Below the pieces are notes generated by a model, which saw only the letters and a list, made by a program, of their open reading frames with translations, ran no database searches and was not told the DNA's origin. Below are positions 1 to 8,521 of a stretch of DNA of 64,000 bases, piece after piece. The DNA comes from Eubacterium sp. (lineage in GTDB: Bacteria > Bacillota > Clostridia > Peptostreptococcales > Anaerovoracaceae). The stretch's first letter is position 1; every line of letters begins with the position of its first letter. The translations under genes were made by a program, and so were the position numbers. The stretch covers positions 62,001 to 126,000 of the forward strand of contig JAFWHX010000018.1 of the NCBI GenBank assembly GCA_017533915.1, read 5' to 3'.

Positions 1-355
1 TAAAGTCACGCCTTGCGAGATCGACTTTGATGTCTTTGCTGAAGGTGACGGAATCGGGATGGCGCCCATCGGAATATGTCCCGTCCGAACGGAACGTCGT
101 GATCTCATACGGCTCGCCGTCCATCAGGACGGTGACAGTGCCGTGCTTTATCCCTGTCTCTATCACTTTATATCCACTGAAGCATTCCTTCGTTTCCTCC
201 GGCGTCGCTGAAGTCGTGATATCCCAGTCGTGCGGCTTTCTTCCCATCAGAATATCGCGGACACAGCCTCCGACGACGTATGCGTCAAAGCCTGCCCGCG
301 CAAGCATCCTGAGTATCTTATCGACTTTGTTCGGAACGTTCAGAAAATAATCCAT
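1..355 (-). CDS. cca: CCA tRNA nucleotidyltransferase, N-terminal part (cut by window edge)
   Basis: The reading frame starts with ATG at 355 and runs off the left edge after about 118 codons, so only the N-terminal part is here. It carries the class II nucleotidyltransferase signature: GGCVRD at residues 29-34 and HDWDIT at 42-47, whose two Asp residues bind the catalytic metals, followed by the ITTFRSDGTYSDGRHPD segment typical of CCA-adding enzymes and bacterial poly(A) polymerases. The enzyme builds or repairs the 3' CCA end of tRNA. I prefer the CCA enzyme over poly(A) polymerase because Firmicutes normally have only the former, but the C-terminal part needed to separate them is missing. 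It lies downstream of thlA on the same strand, separated by an intrinsic terminator, so it is probably transcribed on its own. Confidence 0.88.
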   Translation of the reverse strand, partial: MDYFLNVPNKVDKILRMLARAGFDAYVVGGCVRDILMGRKPHDWDITTSATPEETKECFSGYKVIETGIKHGTVTVLMDGEPYEITTFRSDGTYSDGRHPDSVTFSKDIKVDLARRDF

Positions 356-373
356 GTGTGTATTATACCACAG

Positions 374-402
374 AAAAAGCGCTCCCGCATTCGCAGGAGC
401 GC
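374..402 (-). terminator. Intrinsic terminator after thlA
   Basis: The arms GCGCTCC (379-385) and GGAGCGC (396-402) form a 7-bp stem, extended by two more pairs towards the loop. On the minus strand it is followed by a run of five T. It lies 110 bp downstream of the thlA stop and just before the cca start. Confidence 0.8.
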
Positions 403-512
403 CTCGATAAGCACTTCCGGTCGTAACGCATATGCCTGGCGGCACTTACCTTCGCCTACATGTGAGGTTCAGCTGAGCGCCTGCCTCACGGTATCAGTGC
501 ATATACGACTTA

Positions 513-1703
513 CTATTCAGCCTTCTCTACGATGACTGCTGTTCCCATGCCGCCTCCGATGCAGAGTGTAGCAAGGCCCTTCTTAGCTTCAGGTCTCTTG
601 TTCAGCTCATAGATCAGAGTGATGAGGATACGGCATCCGGATGCTCCGATTGGATGTCCAAGAGCAATAGCTCCGCCGTTTACGTTCAGCTTCTCAGGAT
701 CAAATCCGAGATCCTTGCCTACTGCTACTGACTGAGCTGCGAAAGCTTCGTTTGCTTCATAGAGATCCATGTCGTCGATCGTGAGGCCAGCCTTTTCCAG
801 AGCTTTTCTGGAAGCTGGAACAGGTCCGATACCCATGATTGAAGGATCAACACCAGCTGATGCATAAGAAACGATCTTGGCAAGAGGCTTGATTCCAAGC
901 TCTTTAGCCTTGTCAGCTGACATAACTACTACAGCTGCTCCTGAATCGTTGATTCCGGAAGCGTTTCCAGCTGTAACAACTCCGCCGTCCTTCTTGAATG
1001 CAGGCTTCAGCTTAGCAAGAGCTTCTGCTGTAGCGCCGAATCTTGGGAATTCGTCTGTATCGAATACGATCGGATCACCCTTTCTCTGAGGAATCGTTAC
1101 AGGAACGATCTCATCCTTGAACTTGCCTGCCTTGATAGCAGCTTCTGCCTTGTTCTGTGAAGCAAGTGCAAATGCGTCAAGCTCTTCTCTTGTGAGGCCG
1201 TATTTCTCAGCAACGTTCTCAGCTGTGATACCCATGTGATAATTGTTGTAAACATCCCACAGTCCATCATTTACCATCATGTCTACTGCAGGTGTATTGA
1301 ACATTCTTGCTCCCCATCTCATGTTAGGAAGAGCATATCCTGTCATTGACATATTTTCTGCGCCGCCGGCTACGATGATGTCAGCATCTCCAGCTTTGAT
1401 GATCTGAGCTGCGAGCTCTACTGCTCTGAGGCCAGATCCGCAGACCTTGTTGATCGTCATTGCAGGAACCTCGATAGGAAGGCCTGCGCCGAGTGACATC
1501 TGTCTTGCAACGTTCTGTCCGAGTCCGCCCTGGAGTACATCACCCATGATGACTTCTTCTACATCCTCAGGCTTGATCCCAGCCTGCTCAATGGCGCCCT
1601 TGATAGCGACAGCACCGAGTTCCTTAGCCGGTACGTTCTTCAGTGTTCCACCATAAGAACCGATCGCCGTTCTCTTGGCGCCAACTATTACTACTTCTTT
1701 CAT
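513..1703 (-). CDS. thlA: Acetyl-CoA C-acetyltransferase (thiolase)
   Basis: Condenses two acetyl-CoA to acetoacetyl-CoA, the first step of the butyrate/butanol branch in clostridia. The protein has 396 residues, the normal biosynthetic thiolase length, and follows clostridial ThlA closely throughout. The nucleophilic Cys is residue 88 in [11 protein letters not shown]. The GHPIGASG motif supplies the catalytic His, and CIGGGMGTA holds the second Cys. I chose the ATG at 1703 (MKEVVIV) because the AAGGAGG upstream is 9 nt away. An ATG at 1709 would add two residues but sits only 3 nt from the same site. A terminator follows, and a promoter with operator-like sequence precedes it, so it is probably monocistronic. 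The other butyrate gene in the window, hbd, is 56 kb away, so the pathway is not one operon here. Confidence 0.96.
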   Translation of the reverse strand: MKEVVIVGAKRTAIGSYGGTLKNVPAKELGAVAIKGAIEQAGIKPEDVEEVIMGDVLQGGLGQNVARQMSLGAGLPIEVPAMTINKVCGSGLRAVELAAQIIKAGDADIIVAGGAENMSMTGYALPNMRWGARMFNTPAVDMMVNDGLWDVYNNYHMGITAENVAEKYGLTREELDAFALASQNKAEAAIKAGKFKDEIVPVTIPQRKGDPIVFDTDEFPRFGATAEALAKLKPAFKKDGGVVTAGNASGINDSGAAVVVMSADKAKELGIKPLAKIVSYASAGVDPSIMGIGPVPASRKALEKAGLTIDDMDLYEANEAFAAQSVAVGKDLGFDPEKLNVNGGAIALGHPIGASGCRILITLIYELNKRPEAKKGLATLCIGGGMGTAVIVEKAE

Positions 1704-1776
1704 AACCATTTCCCTCCTTGGTTCATAAAGCCACTAAACTGGCTGGTTGATCAACAATTAAAGATAGTAATGGAAT

Positions 1777-1802
1777 CAAGAAATTTGTTAATTTCTTGTC
1801 GA
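1777..1802. promoter_or_regulatory. Operator-like inverted repeat at thlA transcription start (Rex-like)
   Basis: An 8-bp perfect inverted repeat CAAGAAAT / ATTTCTTG (1777-1784 and 1791-1798) lies just downstream of the thlA -10 box. Overlapping it, TTGTTAA at 1785-1791 matches one half of the clostridial Rex consensus TTGTTAA-N4-TTAACAA exactly. The second half, at 1796-1802, matches 4 of 7. The position at +1 suits a repressor. Binding by Rex is inferred. Confidence 0.45.
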
Positions 1803-1806
1803 GTTT

Positions 1807-1835
1807 ATTCTACTGCGAGCAATATTAAAAATCAA
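1807..1835 (-). promoter_or_regulatory. thlA promoter
   Basis: Read on the minus strand, TTGATT (1830-1835) is separated by 17 bp from TAGAAT (1807-1812). This is a good sigma-70/SigA-type promoter, about 100 bp upstream of the thlA start codon. Confidence 0.65.
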
Positions 1836-1842
1836 TACCTTT

Positions 1843-2703
1843 TTACTCTGGAACACGGCGGTTCTGCCCGTTTTCATCCTGCTCTCCGGAATCGGCATGA
1901 GCCGAGAGCTCGAGCCCCCATGACGCGACCTTGCTGATCATGTCGTGCGCTGTGTAGTCGAACTGGAGCGGTGTGATGGATACATAGTTGTCCCACGTCG
2001 CTGTCACATCGTACTTTTCTTCTACGTCATTCAGATCTATCGGCGCTCCGTCAAGCATATAGCTGTCGCCCTCTTCAGATTCGACCGGTATGAATTTGTC
2101 TATGTAGAATCTGTTCCCAAGCGCCGTGTATCTGATGCCTTTCACCTCTTCAGGCGGGAGGTCCGGCGCGTTGATGTTCAGGATCGTGTCGGGCGTAAGC
2201 TCGTTCATCGACTTGTCGATCACGCTCACCGCGACTTCACATGCCACCTCAAAGTGTGTCGCGCTGTGGCTGTCGACCGATACGGCGACTGCCCTGACAT
2301 TGCTCAGCGCTGCTTCCATCGCAGCTCCGATAGTGCCTGAGTACAGCGTATCCTTACCGAAGTTGCTTCCGATATTGATGCCGCTGTAGACCATGTCCAT
2401 CTCGATCCCCCGGTCTTTATAGAACTGCAGGCCTACCTTGGTGCAGTCCGTCGGAGTGCCTGTCACAGCATAGGCAGACACCGCTCCCGGATAATCAAAA
2501 TCATATACGCGGATCGGTTCAGTCAGGGTGAGCGACTGACTGGCGCCGCTGTGCTGGCCGTCCGGTGCGCACACATAGATATTCGCATATGCACTCAGCG
2601 CGTCGACCAGCTCCCTGAGTCCGCGCGAAGTGATGCCGTCGTCGTTTACGACCATTATATTAAGTTTCCTGCCGTCAGGTTTCTGTCTCTTTTTTTCTGT
2701 CAT
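1843..2703 (-). CDS. surE: 5'/3'-nucleotidase SurE
   Basis: Metal-dependent nucleoside monophosphate phosphatase. The protein has 286 residues. The N-terminal VVNDDGITSRGL carries the metal-binding Asp pair, then HSGASQSLT, the TGTPTDC segment and SGINIGSNFGKDTLYSGT follow in family order. About 13 extra Lys/Arg-rich residues precede the usual start (around LNIMVVNDDG). The ribosome binding site (CAGGG) is weak, so the exact start is uncertain. The last 30 residues are polar and differ from typical SurE. It follows the sirtuin gene on the same strand after 109 bp with no obvious terminator, so the two may be cotranscribed. Confidence 0.92.
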   Translation of the reverse strand: MTEKKRQKPDGRKLNIMVVNDDGITSRGLRELVDALSAYANIYVCAPDGQHSGASQSLTLTEPIRVYDFDYPGAVSAYAVTGTPTDCTKVGLQFYKDRGIEMDMVYSGINIGSNFGKDTLYSGTIGAAMEAALSNVRAVAVSVDSHSATHFEVACEVAVSVIDKSMNELTPDTILNINAPDLPPEEVKGIRYTALGNRFYIDKFIPVESEEGDSYMLDGAPIDLNDVEEKYDVTATWDNYVSITPLQFDYTAHDMISKVASWGLELSAHADSGEQDENGQNRRVPE

Positions 2704-2812
2704 TTTTTAAACCCTGTACTCACGAATTGGCAAAGTATCATTCAATACAAGCTTCTTTTCACATATGTCACGGATCCAGGCGTTGCTGTCTGCTTCCGTT
2801 TCTGACCGAAGC

Positions 2813-3544
2813 CTACACGATCGCATCAAGCACTTTCCCGATCGTGTCGTGGATCACCAGGTCTGCCGCGTCGTCATACGGCGTCGCGGACCTGTTGATG
2901 AGCACGAGATGCTTTCCGCGGAAATATGAGATCAGTCCTGCTGCAGGATACACGTTCAGCGAGGTGCCGCCGACGATCATGACGTCAGCCGCCTGGATAG
3001 CATCTATCGACTTTATCATAACGTCGTTATCAAGCATCTCTTCATAGAGTACGACGTCCGGCTTGATCCTGCCGCCGCATATCCTGCAGTGCGGCACAAG
3101 GTTCTCGCAGTTCTGCTCATCCATGATGTAATCAAGATCATAGTGCTCGCCGCACTTTTCGCAGGTGTTCCTCAGTGTGCTTCCATGAAGCTCGAGCACA
3201 TTTATGCTTCCTGCTTTCTGGTGAAGCCCGTCTATGTTCTGGGTGATCACAGCCGTGAGCTTCCCGCGGCGCTCAAGCTCAGCAAGTGCGAGATGTGCTT
3301 TGTTCGGCTGGACGTCCTTTGCGATCAGATTCTCTTTGTAATACTTGAAGAATGTCTCGTTATGCTTCATATAGAAAGTATGCGACAGGATCGTCTCAGG
3401 CGGATAGCCGTAGCTCTGCTGTGCATGGTACAGCCCGTCCTTCGATCTGAAATCAGGGATGCCGCTCTCTGTCGAGACGCCGGCCCCGCCAAAGAACACG
3501 ACCTTATGAGCTTCATCTATTATCTGTTTAAGTTCCTCGTACAT
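2813..3544 (-). CDS. cobB: NAD-dependent protein deacylase, sirtuin (Sir2/CobB family)
   Basis: Removes acyl groups from lysine using NAD. The 243-residue protein shows the full sirtuin set: the NAD-binding GAGVSTESGIPDFRS near residue 20, TQNIDGLHQKAG, the catalytic His in ELHGS, four zinc Cys in a CEKC ... CRIC arrangement, and the GTSLNVYPAAG segment of the Rossmann core. The ATG at 3544 has a GGAGG 7 nt upstream. It is a stand-alone enzyme; the gene lies 68 bp downstream of the acyltransferase gene on the same strand. Likely targets, such as acetyl-CoA enzymes, cannot be told from sequence. Confidence 0.95.
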   Translation of the reverse strand: MYEELKQIIDEAHKVVFFGGAGVSTESGIPDFRSKDGLYHAQQSYGYPPETILSHTFYMKHNETFFKYYKENLIAKDVQPNKAHLALAELERRGKLTAVITQNIDGLHQKAGSINVLELHGSTLRNTCEKCGEHYDLDYIMDEQNCENLVPHCRICGGRIKPDVVLYEEMLDNDVMIKSIDAIQAADVMIVGGTSLNVYPAAGLISYFRGKHLVLINRSATPYDDAADLVIHDTIGKVLDAIV

Positions 3545-3612
3545 ATCGATCCTCCATATACCATATCATTCTGCCTCATCCAGAATACCTTTTTGCTGAC
3601 AGCTGACTCCTG

Positions 3613-4713
3613 CTACAGGATATCCTCGCCGGGGATCCTGCGGATCACCCACGTCACCGCGAATGACGCGGCGAACAGGAGCAGAGCCATAAGCACGAAA
3701 GCGAACGGTCCATAGCTGTATGGATCGAATCCTGCCCACTTCATTATCGCATGCACCCCGATCATATGTATCAGATAGATACCGAATGTGCATGCATCGG
3801 CAGTCCTGACGAATGTTCCGGCTTTAGCGGTGATCCTGCACATCAGCGAGAACAGGCCTGCAGACTGAAGAACGACGAGCGGTGAATAATAGTCGAACAG
3901 GTAGTCCAGGTCAGCATATCCTGCAGCGTCGATATCTGTCAAAGCCTTTGTTTCATATCTCATGCAGGTCAGCACGATAATAACGGCGGAGCACACAACG
4001 GTCAAAGCAGCTGCGGACCATACCGGAAGCGGCTTGTGGTATATCCTGTAACCGGCAAAAACATAAAGCGGGTAGATCACTGTGGTGGGAAGATAGAACG
4101 CAGGCTCCATCCCAAAGGCTCTGAACACTGATGTCACCGATATGAACACGAACAACAGGATGATCAGAACGTCCAGCATCTTCGGATCCGCTGCTTTCAC
4201 TATCAAACGATAAAAAGGCATCATCAGATATATTCCGGTCATGAGGTAGAGATACCACATGTGAGCCCAGCTGCGGCCGAAAAACAGATCTTCGAGCCAC
4301 CCTCTTATTATCGTAGGCTCGCCTTCCATGAGATATCCGAGTATCTGGAAAACAAGTGTGAATACAAGAAGCGCGAGCACGATCCTCTTCAGATATTTAC
4401 CATAGATCCTGCCTGCCGGTATATCTTTGTCCGGGTCAAGAAGCAGCGCGCCTGTGATCATCAGAAAACATGGCACTGCCCACATGAGGAGATTTTCGGC
4501 TATTCTGGACCAGAGCAGATCTCCGGCCGTCATAGTCTCTTCAAAGTAAACATTGCTTGCGAAGAGCGAATGAAGCAGGACTATCGCAAAGCATGAAACT
4601 ATACGGATCCAGTAGAATGAGCAGATATCCATCCTTTCTGGCTTATCCGCCGCTGATGCTCTTCTGTCGGTCTCTTTATCGTCTGTCTCATCAGTAGAAA
4701 TTCTTTGAGTCAT
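3613..4713 (-). CDS. Acyltransferase 3 family membrane protein
   Basis: Predicted polytopic O-acyltransferase (Acyl_transf_3). The start FYWIRIVSCFAIVLLHS matches the first helix of the family with its conserved Arg and His, and the body has about ten hydrophobic segments. Such enzymes acetylate or succinylate cell-surface glycans, peptidoglycan or secondary wall polymers; the substrate here is unknown. I chose the ATG at 4713, which has AGAGGG 10 nt upstream. A GTG at 4722 is possible. The 5' end overlaps the end of the upstream repeat-protein gene by about 20 nt, pointing to cotranscription and coupling with the two upstream surface-protein genes. A surface-modifying role fits that setting but is inferred. 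Confidence 0.85.
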   Translation of the reverse strand: MTQRISTDETDDKETDRRASAADKPERMDICSFYWIRIVSCFAIVLLHSLFASNVYFEETMTAGDLLWSRIAENLLMWAVPCFLMITGALLLDPDKDIPAGRIYGKYLKRIVLALLVFTLVFQILGYLMEGEPTIIRGWLEDLFFGRSWAHMWYLYLMTGIYLMMPFYRLIVKAADPKMLDVLIILLFVFISVTSVFRAFGMEPAFYLPTTVIYPLYVFAGYRIYHKPLPVWSAAALTVVCSAVIIVLTCMRYETKALTDIDAAGYADLDYLFDYYSPLVVLQSAGLFSLMCRITAKAGTFVRTADACTFGIYLIHMIGVHAIMKWAGFDPYSYGPFAFVLMALLLFAASFAVTWVIRRIPGEDIL

Positions 4714-5410
4714 TGCCGACACACCCTCTTGATCCGGAAGACTGCTTCCTGCTGCTCTGCCTTGCTGCCGCGGCTGCTCTTGCGCGCGCTGCCTCCGCCG
4801 CTGCCTGTGCGGCGGCTTCCTCTTCTTCTTTAGTCAGCTCAGCGTCGGTCTTGACTTTGCCGATGGACTCAGAAGCATGTTTGATGATGTCTGCGATATC
4901 CGCTTCTGAGCCAGCTTCGTTGATCTTCTCCTCCGCATCGTCGAGGATCTTGCTGATCTTTTTCTGCTGAGGTTCCCTGTAGTCGTCCATCTGTACGAGC
5001 TCGCCCAGCTTCTGAACGCCTTCCTCCCTCATCTGTGCCAGTGTCTTCACATCGGCGATGAGCGCATTCGCTTCTTCGAGCGCCTCGTCGACCTGCTGCT
5101 GTTTTTCGGCTTCCATTATCTTCCTGCAGCCGACATCTACGATGCTGCTTATCTCTTTCTGCTGCGCCTCGCTGTAGTCTTCAAGAGAGACCGATTCATT
5201 CAATGTCTTTATGCCGGCTTCTCTCATTTCTTTTATCTTGTTGTTATGATATACTGCTGCACCTGCCGCGCATGCTGCAATGACTGCGATGATAACTGCG
5301 ATTATTACTGCCTTCTTCAATTCGTATTCTGCCTTTCTTATCTGTCTTATATTCTGCGTCCTGCTTTTTCCCTCTGTCAGTTCATCCAGTGCTTGCCGCT
5401 GTAGCGCCAT
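4691..5410 (-). CDS. Membrane-anchored protein with two tandem helical repeats
   Basis: No family recognised. The 239-residue protein has a Lys/Arg-rich N-terminal tail of about 30 residues and one membrane helix (about 34-55). Two direct repeats of about 62 residues follow; each begins MREAG or MREEG, has an (S/M)(L/D)DYxExQQK(E/K)IS core and ends (A/G)(D/K)VKT. Then come an Ala/Glu-rich helix and an Arg/Ser/Gln tail ending GCVGNDSKNFY. The orientation suggests an inner-membrane anchor with a helical extracellular part. It overlaps the upstream gene by 34 nt and the downstream one by about 20 nt, so the three genes form a tight unit. The ATG start has only a weak ribosome binding site, consistent with translational coupling. 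The function is unknown. Confidence 0.75.
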   Translation of the reverse strand: MALQRQALDELTEGKSRTQNIRQIRKAEYELKKAVIIAVIIAVIAACAAGAAVYHNNKIKEMREAGIKTLNESVSLEDYSEAQQKEISSIVDVGCRKIMEAEKQQQVDEALEEANALIADVKTLAQMREEGVQKLGELVQMDDYREPQQKKISKILDDAEEKINEAGSEADIADIIKHASESIGKVKTDAELTKEEEEAAAQAAAEAARARAAAAARQSSRKQSSGSRGCVGNDSKNFY

Positions 5411-6978
5411 GTCCCGCGCTTTCCGTACCAGATCTTCCAGCCGTTCCTTCCTGTCTCGTTCCTGAAGTTAGGATCGTACACGTAGTATTTCTTTCCGTGC
5501 TTGATAACAGTCCATGAATGCGGCCAGACACCGACGTGGCCGCGCACCTGATGCACGTTGTATCCAAGAAGCTTTGCCTGGATATAGAACGTTGCAGCCA
5601 TTACATAACAATTACCATGATGCGCTTTGAAGCCTCTCAGCGAGTACTTCTCACTGGATGACGTCCTGTACCATCTGTCGTAATACCTGAGCCTGTAAGA
5701 GAATCTATACGCGCTCCTGAGGCTCCAGCCATGCTTGTTCAGGGCTTTGATGCCGAGAGCGTACGCTTCGCCGAGCCGTCCTGACTTCGGGATCTTCAGA
5801 TAGCCGATCTTCGTGTTCTTCGCCATCTGGCAGGCTTTCTTTCCTTTCGGATAGAAATAGCAGGCCTTCTTGCCTATCGCCCTCCAGCCGGTCGCGAGCT
5901 TCCCGCCGCCTTTGCTGTAGTATTCTTTCTTTCCGCTCTTGAAGAAGCCCTTTTTCTGCAGCGTACCGTTCTTTCTCCTGAAGTAATAGTATGTCTTTCC
6001 GACTTTCTTTACTCCTGACGCTATCCTGCCTTTTCCAAGGCTGTAGCGTTTCTTCTTGTCGGTGCCTTTGAACCAGCCTTTTGCTGCGCGGCCTTTGCCT
6101 GACTTCCCGAAATAGTACAGCTTCCCGTCGTACTTCACGACGCCGGTCTTCATGACTCCGTTCTCAAAGCAGTACACATCACCATCTATCTCTACTACTC
6201 CATTTACGGCTTCCTCATACTTGTCATAAGTGACGCCGTTCAGAACGTAGTAATTGCCGTCTTTGCTCCACTCCCTGCCATCGTCGAGTATATATGTATT
6301 GTAATATTTGTCATAGAGTCCAACGCATGCGTCAGCACCCGGGTTTGAGGAAAGCGCATTTTCTATCACCATCTCCCAGGATCCGTATTTATCATAAAGA
6401 AATTCCGGCGTGGGTCCGTTCTCATTTCCATATGTTTCAAGATTGCTCTGTTTCAGCTTCTCAAGCCCTTCCGGATCGTCTTTATACGATTCTATGCGGA
6501 TCTCGTTCCGGCGGTTGCTGACAGCCCGAGCTATCTCTTCAGTGCTTTTCCCCACAGCGTTCATGTCTAAAATCATCTGATACAGTTCCCGTATGCTCTC
6601 ATGATACTCTTCACGCCGGTCTCTCAGCTCATTGACTACGGCGGGATCCTTAAAGTCATATCTGAGATACATCGTAAGTCTTACTGTATCAGAGGACGGT
6701 GAGTATCCGTAAACTGCGTCCGGGTCCACGATTATCTCCCTGGCAGCGACAGGATTCTCCATAGGGTCGTGTATATAACCCTCAAAAACTGCCGGCGTTT
6801 CGGACGTATCCTCATCCGCAGACACTGCAGGTGTGTCTGGCGTATCCTCATCAGCAAATACTGCCGGTGTGTCTGGCGTATCCTCATCAGCAAATACTGC
6901 TGCGGATCCGGCGTACGCCACCATCGTCACAGCGATCAAAATCTTAACGATCAAAAAAAACAGATCTCTGGTCTTCAT
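5377..6978 (-). CDS. Secreted cell-wall-binding-repeat protein with transglutaminase-like domain
   Basis: The 533-residue protein has a signal peptide (about 1-30), then three 12-residue ADEDTPDTPAVF-type repeats. A helical region follows (about 60-210), then about seven aromatic- and glycine-rich repeats of the choline/cell-wall-binding type (such as GKLYYFGKSGKGRAAKGWF, about 235-380). The C-terminal domain is transglutaminase-like, with a Cys-His-Asp triad visible as GNCYVMA, PHSWTV and YVYDPNF. The repeats probably hold it at the wall; the C-terminal domain may be a cysteine protease, a transamidase or a peptidoglycan crosslinker. The ATG at 6978 has a GAGGT ribosome binding site and its own promoter. 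It heads a unit with the repeat protein and the acyltransferase, so a wall-related job is likely. Confidence 0.85.
   Translation of the reverse strand: MKTRDLFFLIVKILIAVTMVAYAGSAAVFADEDTPDTPAVFADEDTPDTPAVSADEDTSETPAVFEGYIHDPMENPVAAREIIVDPDAVYGYSPSSDTVRLTMYLRYDFKDPAVVNELRDRREEYHESIRELYQMILDMNAVGKSTEEIARAVSNRRNEIRIESYKDDPEGLEKLKQSNLETYGNENGPTPEFLYDKYGSWEMVIENALSSNPGADACVGLYDKYYNTYILDDGREWSKDGNYYVLNGVTYDKYEEAVNGVVEIDGDVYCFENGVMKTGVVKYDGKLYYFGKSGKGRAAKGWFKGTDKKKRYSLGKGRIASGVKKVGKTYYYFRRKNGTLQKKGFFKSGKKEYYSKGGGKLATGWRAIGKKACYFYPKGKKACQMAKNTKIGYLKIPKSGRLGEAYALGIKALNKHGWSLRSAYRFSYRLRYYDRWYRTSSSEKYSLRGFKAHHGNCYVMAATFYIQAKLLGYNVHQVRGHVGVWPHSWTVIKHGKKYYVYDPNFRNETGRNGWKIWYGKRGTWRYSGKHWMN
6788..6895. repeat. 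Three in-frame 36-bp tandem repeats
   Basis: Three 36-bp units (6788-6823, 6824-6859, 6860-6895) lie inside the secreted protein gene; the last two differ at one base. They encode the 12-residue Asp/Thr/Pro-rich repeat after the signal peptide. Being in frame, the copy number could vary without breaking the gene. Confidence 0.9.
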
Positions 6979-7004
6979 TTTTACACCTCAAAAAACCTGT
7001 AAAC

Positions 7005-7034
7005 ATTGTACCATGTGTACAGTGTTTCAGGCAA
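7005..7034 (-). promoter_or_regulatory. Promoter of the surface-protein unit
   Basis: On the minus strand, TTGCCT (7029-7034) lies 18 bp from TACAAT (7005-7010), about 26 bp upstream of the start codon. The MATE gene upstream ends at 7062, so this probably gives the surface-protein unit its own start. Confidence 0.5.
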
Positions 7035-7061
7035 GCAGGCTGACGGACGCCGATTCTGGTT

Positions 7062-8393
7062 CTACAGATGATCTGTCAGTACGAACTTTGCATTTTTATC
7101 AACATACCTGTACATGCCGAAAAGCAGAAGTGCGATCATAACGACCCAGCTCGCGTCATATGCGGTATATATGACCCGCATCGTATGGAAGTATGGAAGC
7201 AGCGCGGCACACCACGCTATCCTGAAAACACAATAAGAGCAAAGCGATGTTATCATTGGAAATCCAGTATTGCCTACCCCGCGTATCACACCAATGTAGA
7301 CCTGATTTATGGCATACATCCAGTAGCATGGGAAAATAAAGCTGATCGCTTCAAGAGCATTGCTGATCACTCCGGCATCATCCGTGAATATCCATATGAT
7401 CCACCTGGAAAGGAGCAAAAGAACTGCAATAACGACAACACTTCCGATCACAGCCATCTTAAGGCTGTACAGAGCTCCCTGCCGTACGCGCTCCATCTTT
7501 CCCGCACCTGCGTTCTGGCTTATGAACGTCGTTACTGCGATGCCGAAAGCGAATAGCGGAAAGTACAGAAATCCCTCTATCTTTGCAAAGACATTCATTC
7601 CTGCCATGGCATCCTGCCCGAACGAATTGATATAAGTCTGAAGGACAAGAGATGAGATACTCATGAATACAGCCTGAAAACCTGCCGGCAGTCCTTTATT
7701 CAGACATTCCCGGAGATATGACGGGTCGATCTTGATACTGTCAAAACAATATGCCGGATCCACTCTCATCAGCTTTATCATCGTAAGCACAGCGGCAAAA
7801 AACTGCGAGAGCACAGTCGCTGCCGCGGCGCCGCGAATACCCATCGACATGCCGCAGATGAAGACCAGGTCGAGCACTATATTGAGCACTGCCGAGGCAA
7901 GCAGTATGATGAGCGGCGTTCTTGAATTCCCGAGAGCACGGATCGTGGATGATGCAACGTCATAAAGAAGAACCGGAGCCATGCCTATAAGACATATCCT
8001 CAGGTAGTCTGAAGCAAGCTCTTTTACAGAATCCGGAGTCCTGAGCAGTGTGAGCATGAGCTCAGATCCTGCAGTACCAAGTACAGTAAAAATAACACCG
8101 GCGAGCACGCTGACTGTGACACTGGTGTTTATAGCGGATTTCAGTCCCGCGTCATCTTCTTTCCCGTAGAGCCGTCCTATAAGGACACTTATCCCTGCAG
8201 ATATGCCGATAAAGAAGTTGGATATTACAGATATGAGCAGAGCCGTAGTTCCCTGGGCCGCAAGCGCAGCAGCGCCAATGAATCTTCCAAGTACCACAGC
8301 GTCCGCCATCAGATACAGCTGCTGAAGCAGCTGTGTGACCAGAACGGGGACCATGAACAAGACAAGCTGCCTGCCTATAGGTCCCTCTGTCAT
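7062..8393 (-). CDS. MATE family multidrug/metabolite exporter
   Basis: Na+- or H+-driven efflux protein with about 12 membrane segments in two homologous halves. The N-terminal stretch MTEGPIGRQLVLFMVPVLV and the following QQLYLMADAVVLGRFIG are classic MATE sequence, and the second half repeats the pattern (VFMSISSLVLQTYINSFGQD). I took the ATG at 8393, which gives the usual family start and 443 residues. A TTG at 8423 would add 10 residues; neither has a good ribosome binding site. It follows the ECF S gene on the same strand after about 130 bp, with a weak 7-bp inverted repeat around 8502-8527. The substrate cannot be predicted. Confidence 0.92.
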   Translation of the reverse strand: MTEGPIGRQLVLFMVPVLVTQLLQQLYLMADAVVLGRFIGAAALAAQGTTALLISVISNFFIGISAGISVLIGRLYGKEDDAGLKSAINTSVTVSVLAGVIFTVLGTAGSELMLTLLRTPDSVKELASDYLRICLIGMAPVLLYDVASSTIRALGNSRTPLIILLASAVLNIVLDLVFICGMSMGIRGAAAATVLSQFFAAVLTMIKLMRVDPAYCFDSIKIDPSYLRECLNKGLPAGFQAVFMSISSLVLQTYINSFGQDAMAGMNVFAKIEGFLYFPLFAFGIAVTTFISQNAGAGKMERVRQGALYSLKMAVIGSVVVIAVLLLLSRWIIWIFTDDAGVISNALEAISFIFPCYWMYAINQVYIGVIRGVGNTGFPMITSLCSYCVFRIAWCAALLPYFHTMRVIYTAYDASWVVMIALLLFGMYRYVDKNAKFVLTDHL

Positions 8394-8521
8394 TCGTATT
8401 TCAGTTGATCGATCGTTTCTCAAAATATCAGAGTCTTCCCAGAGTATGCGTTATACGATCCATAACGGCGGCGAAGATCCGCCAGAGTTATAAGTGCTGC
8501 AAAGTGATGCGTGAACAGAGA

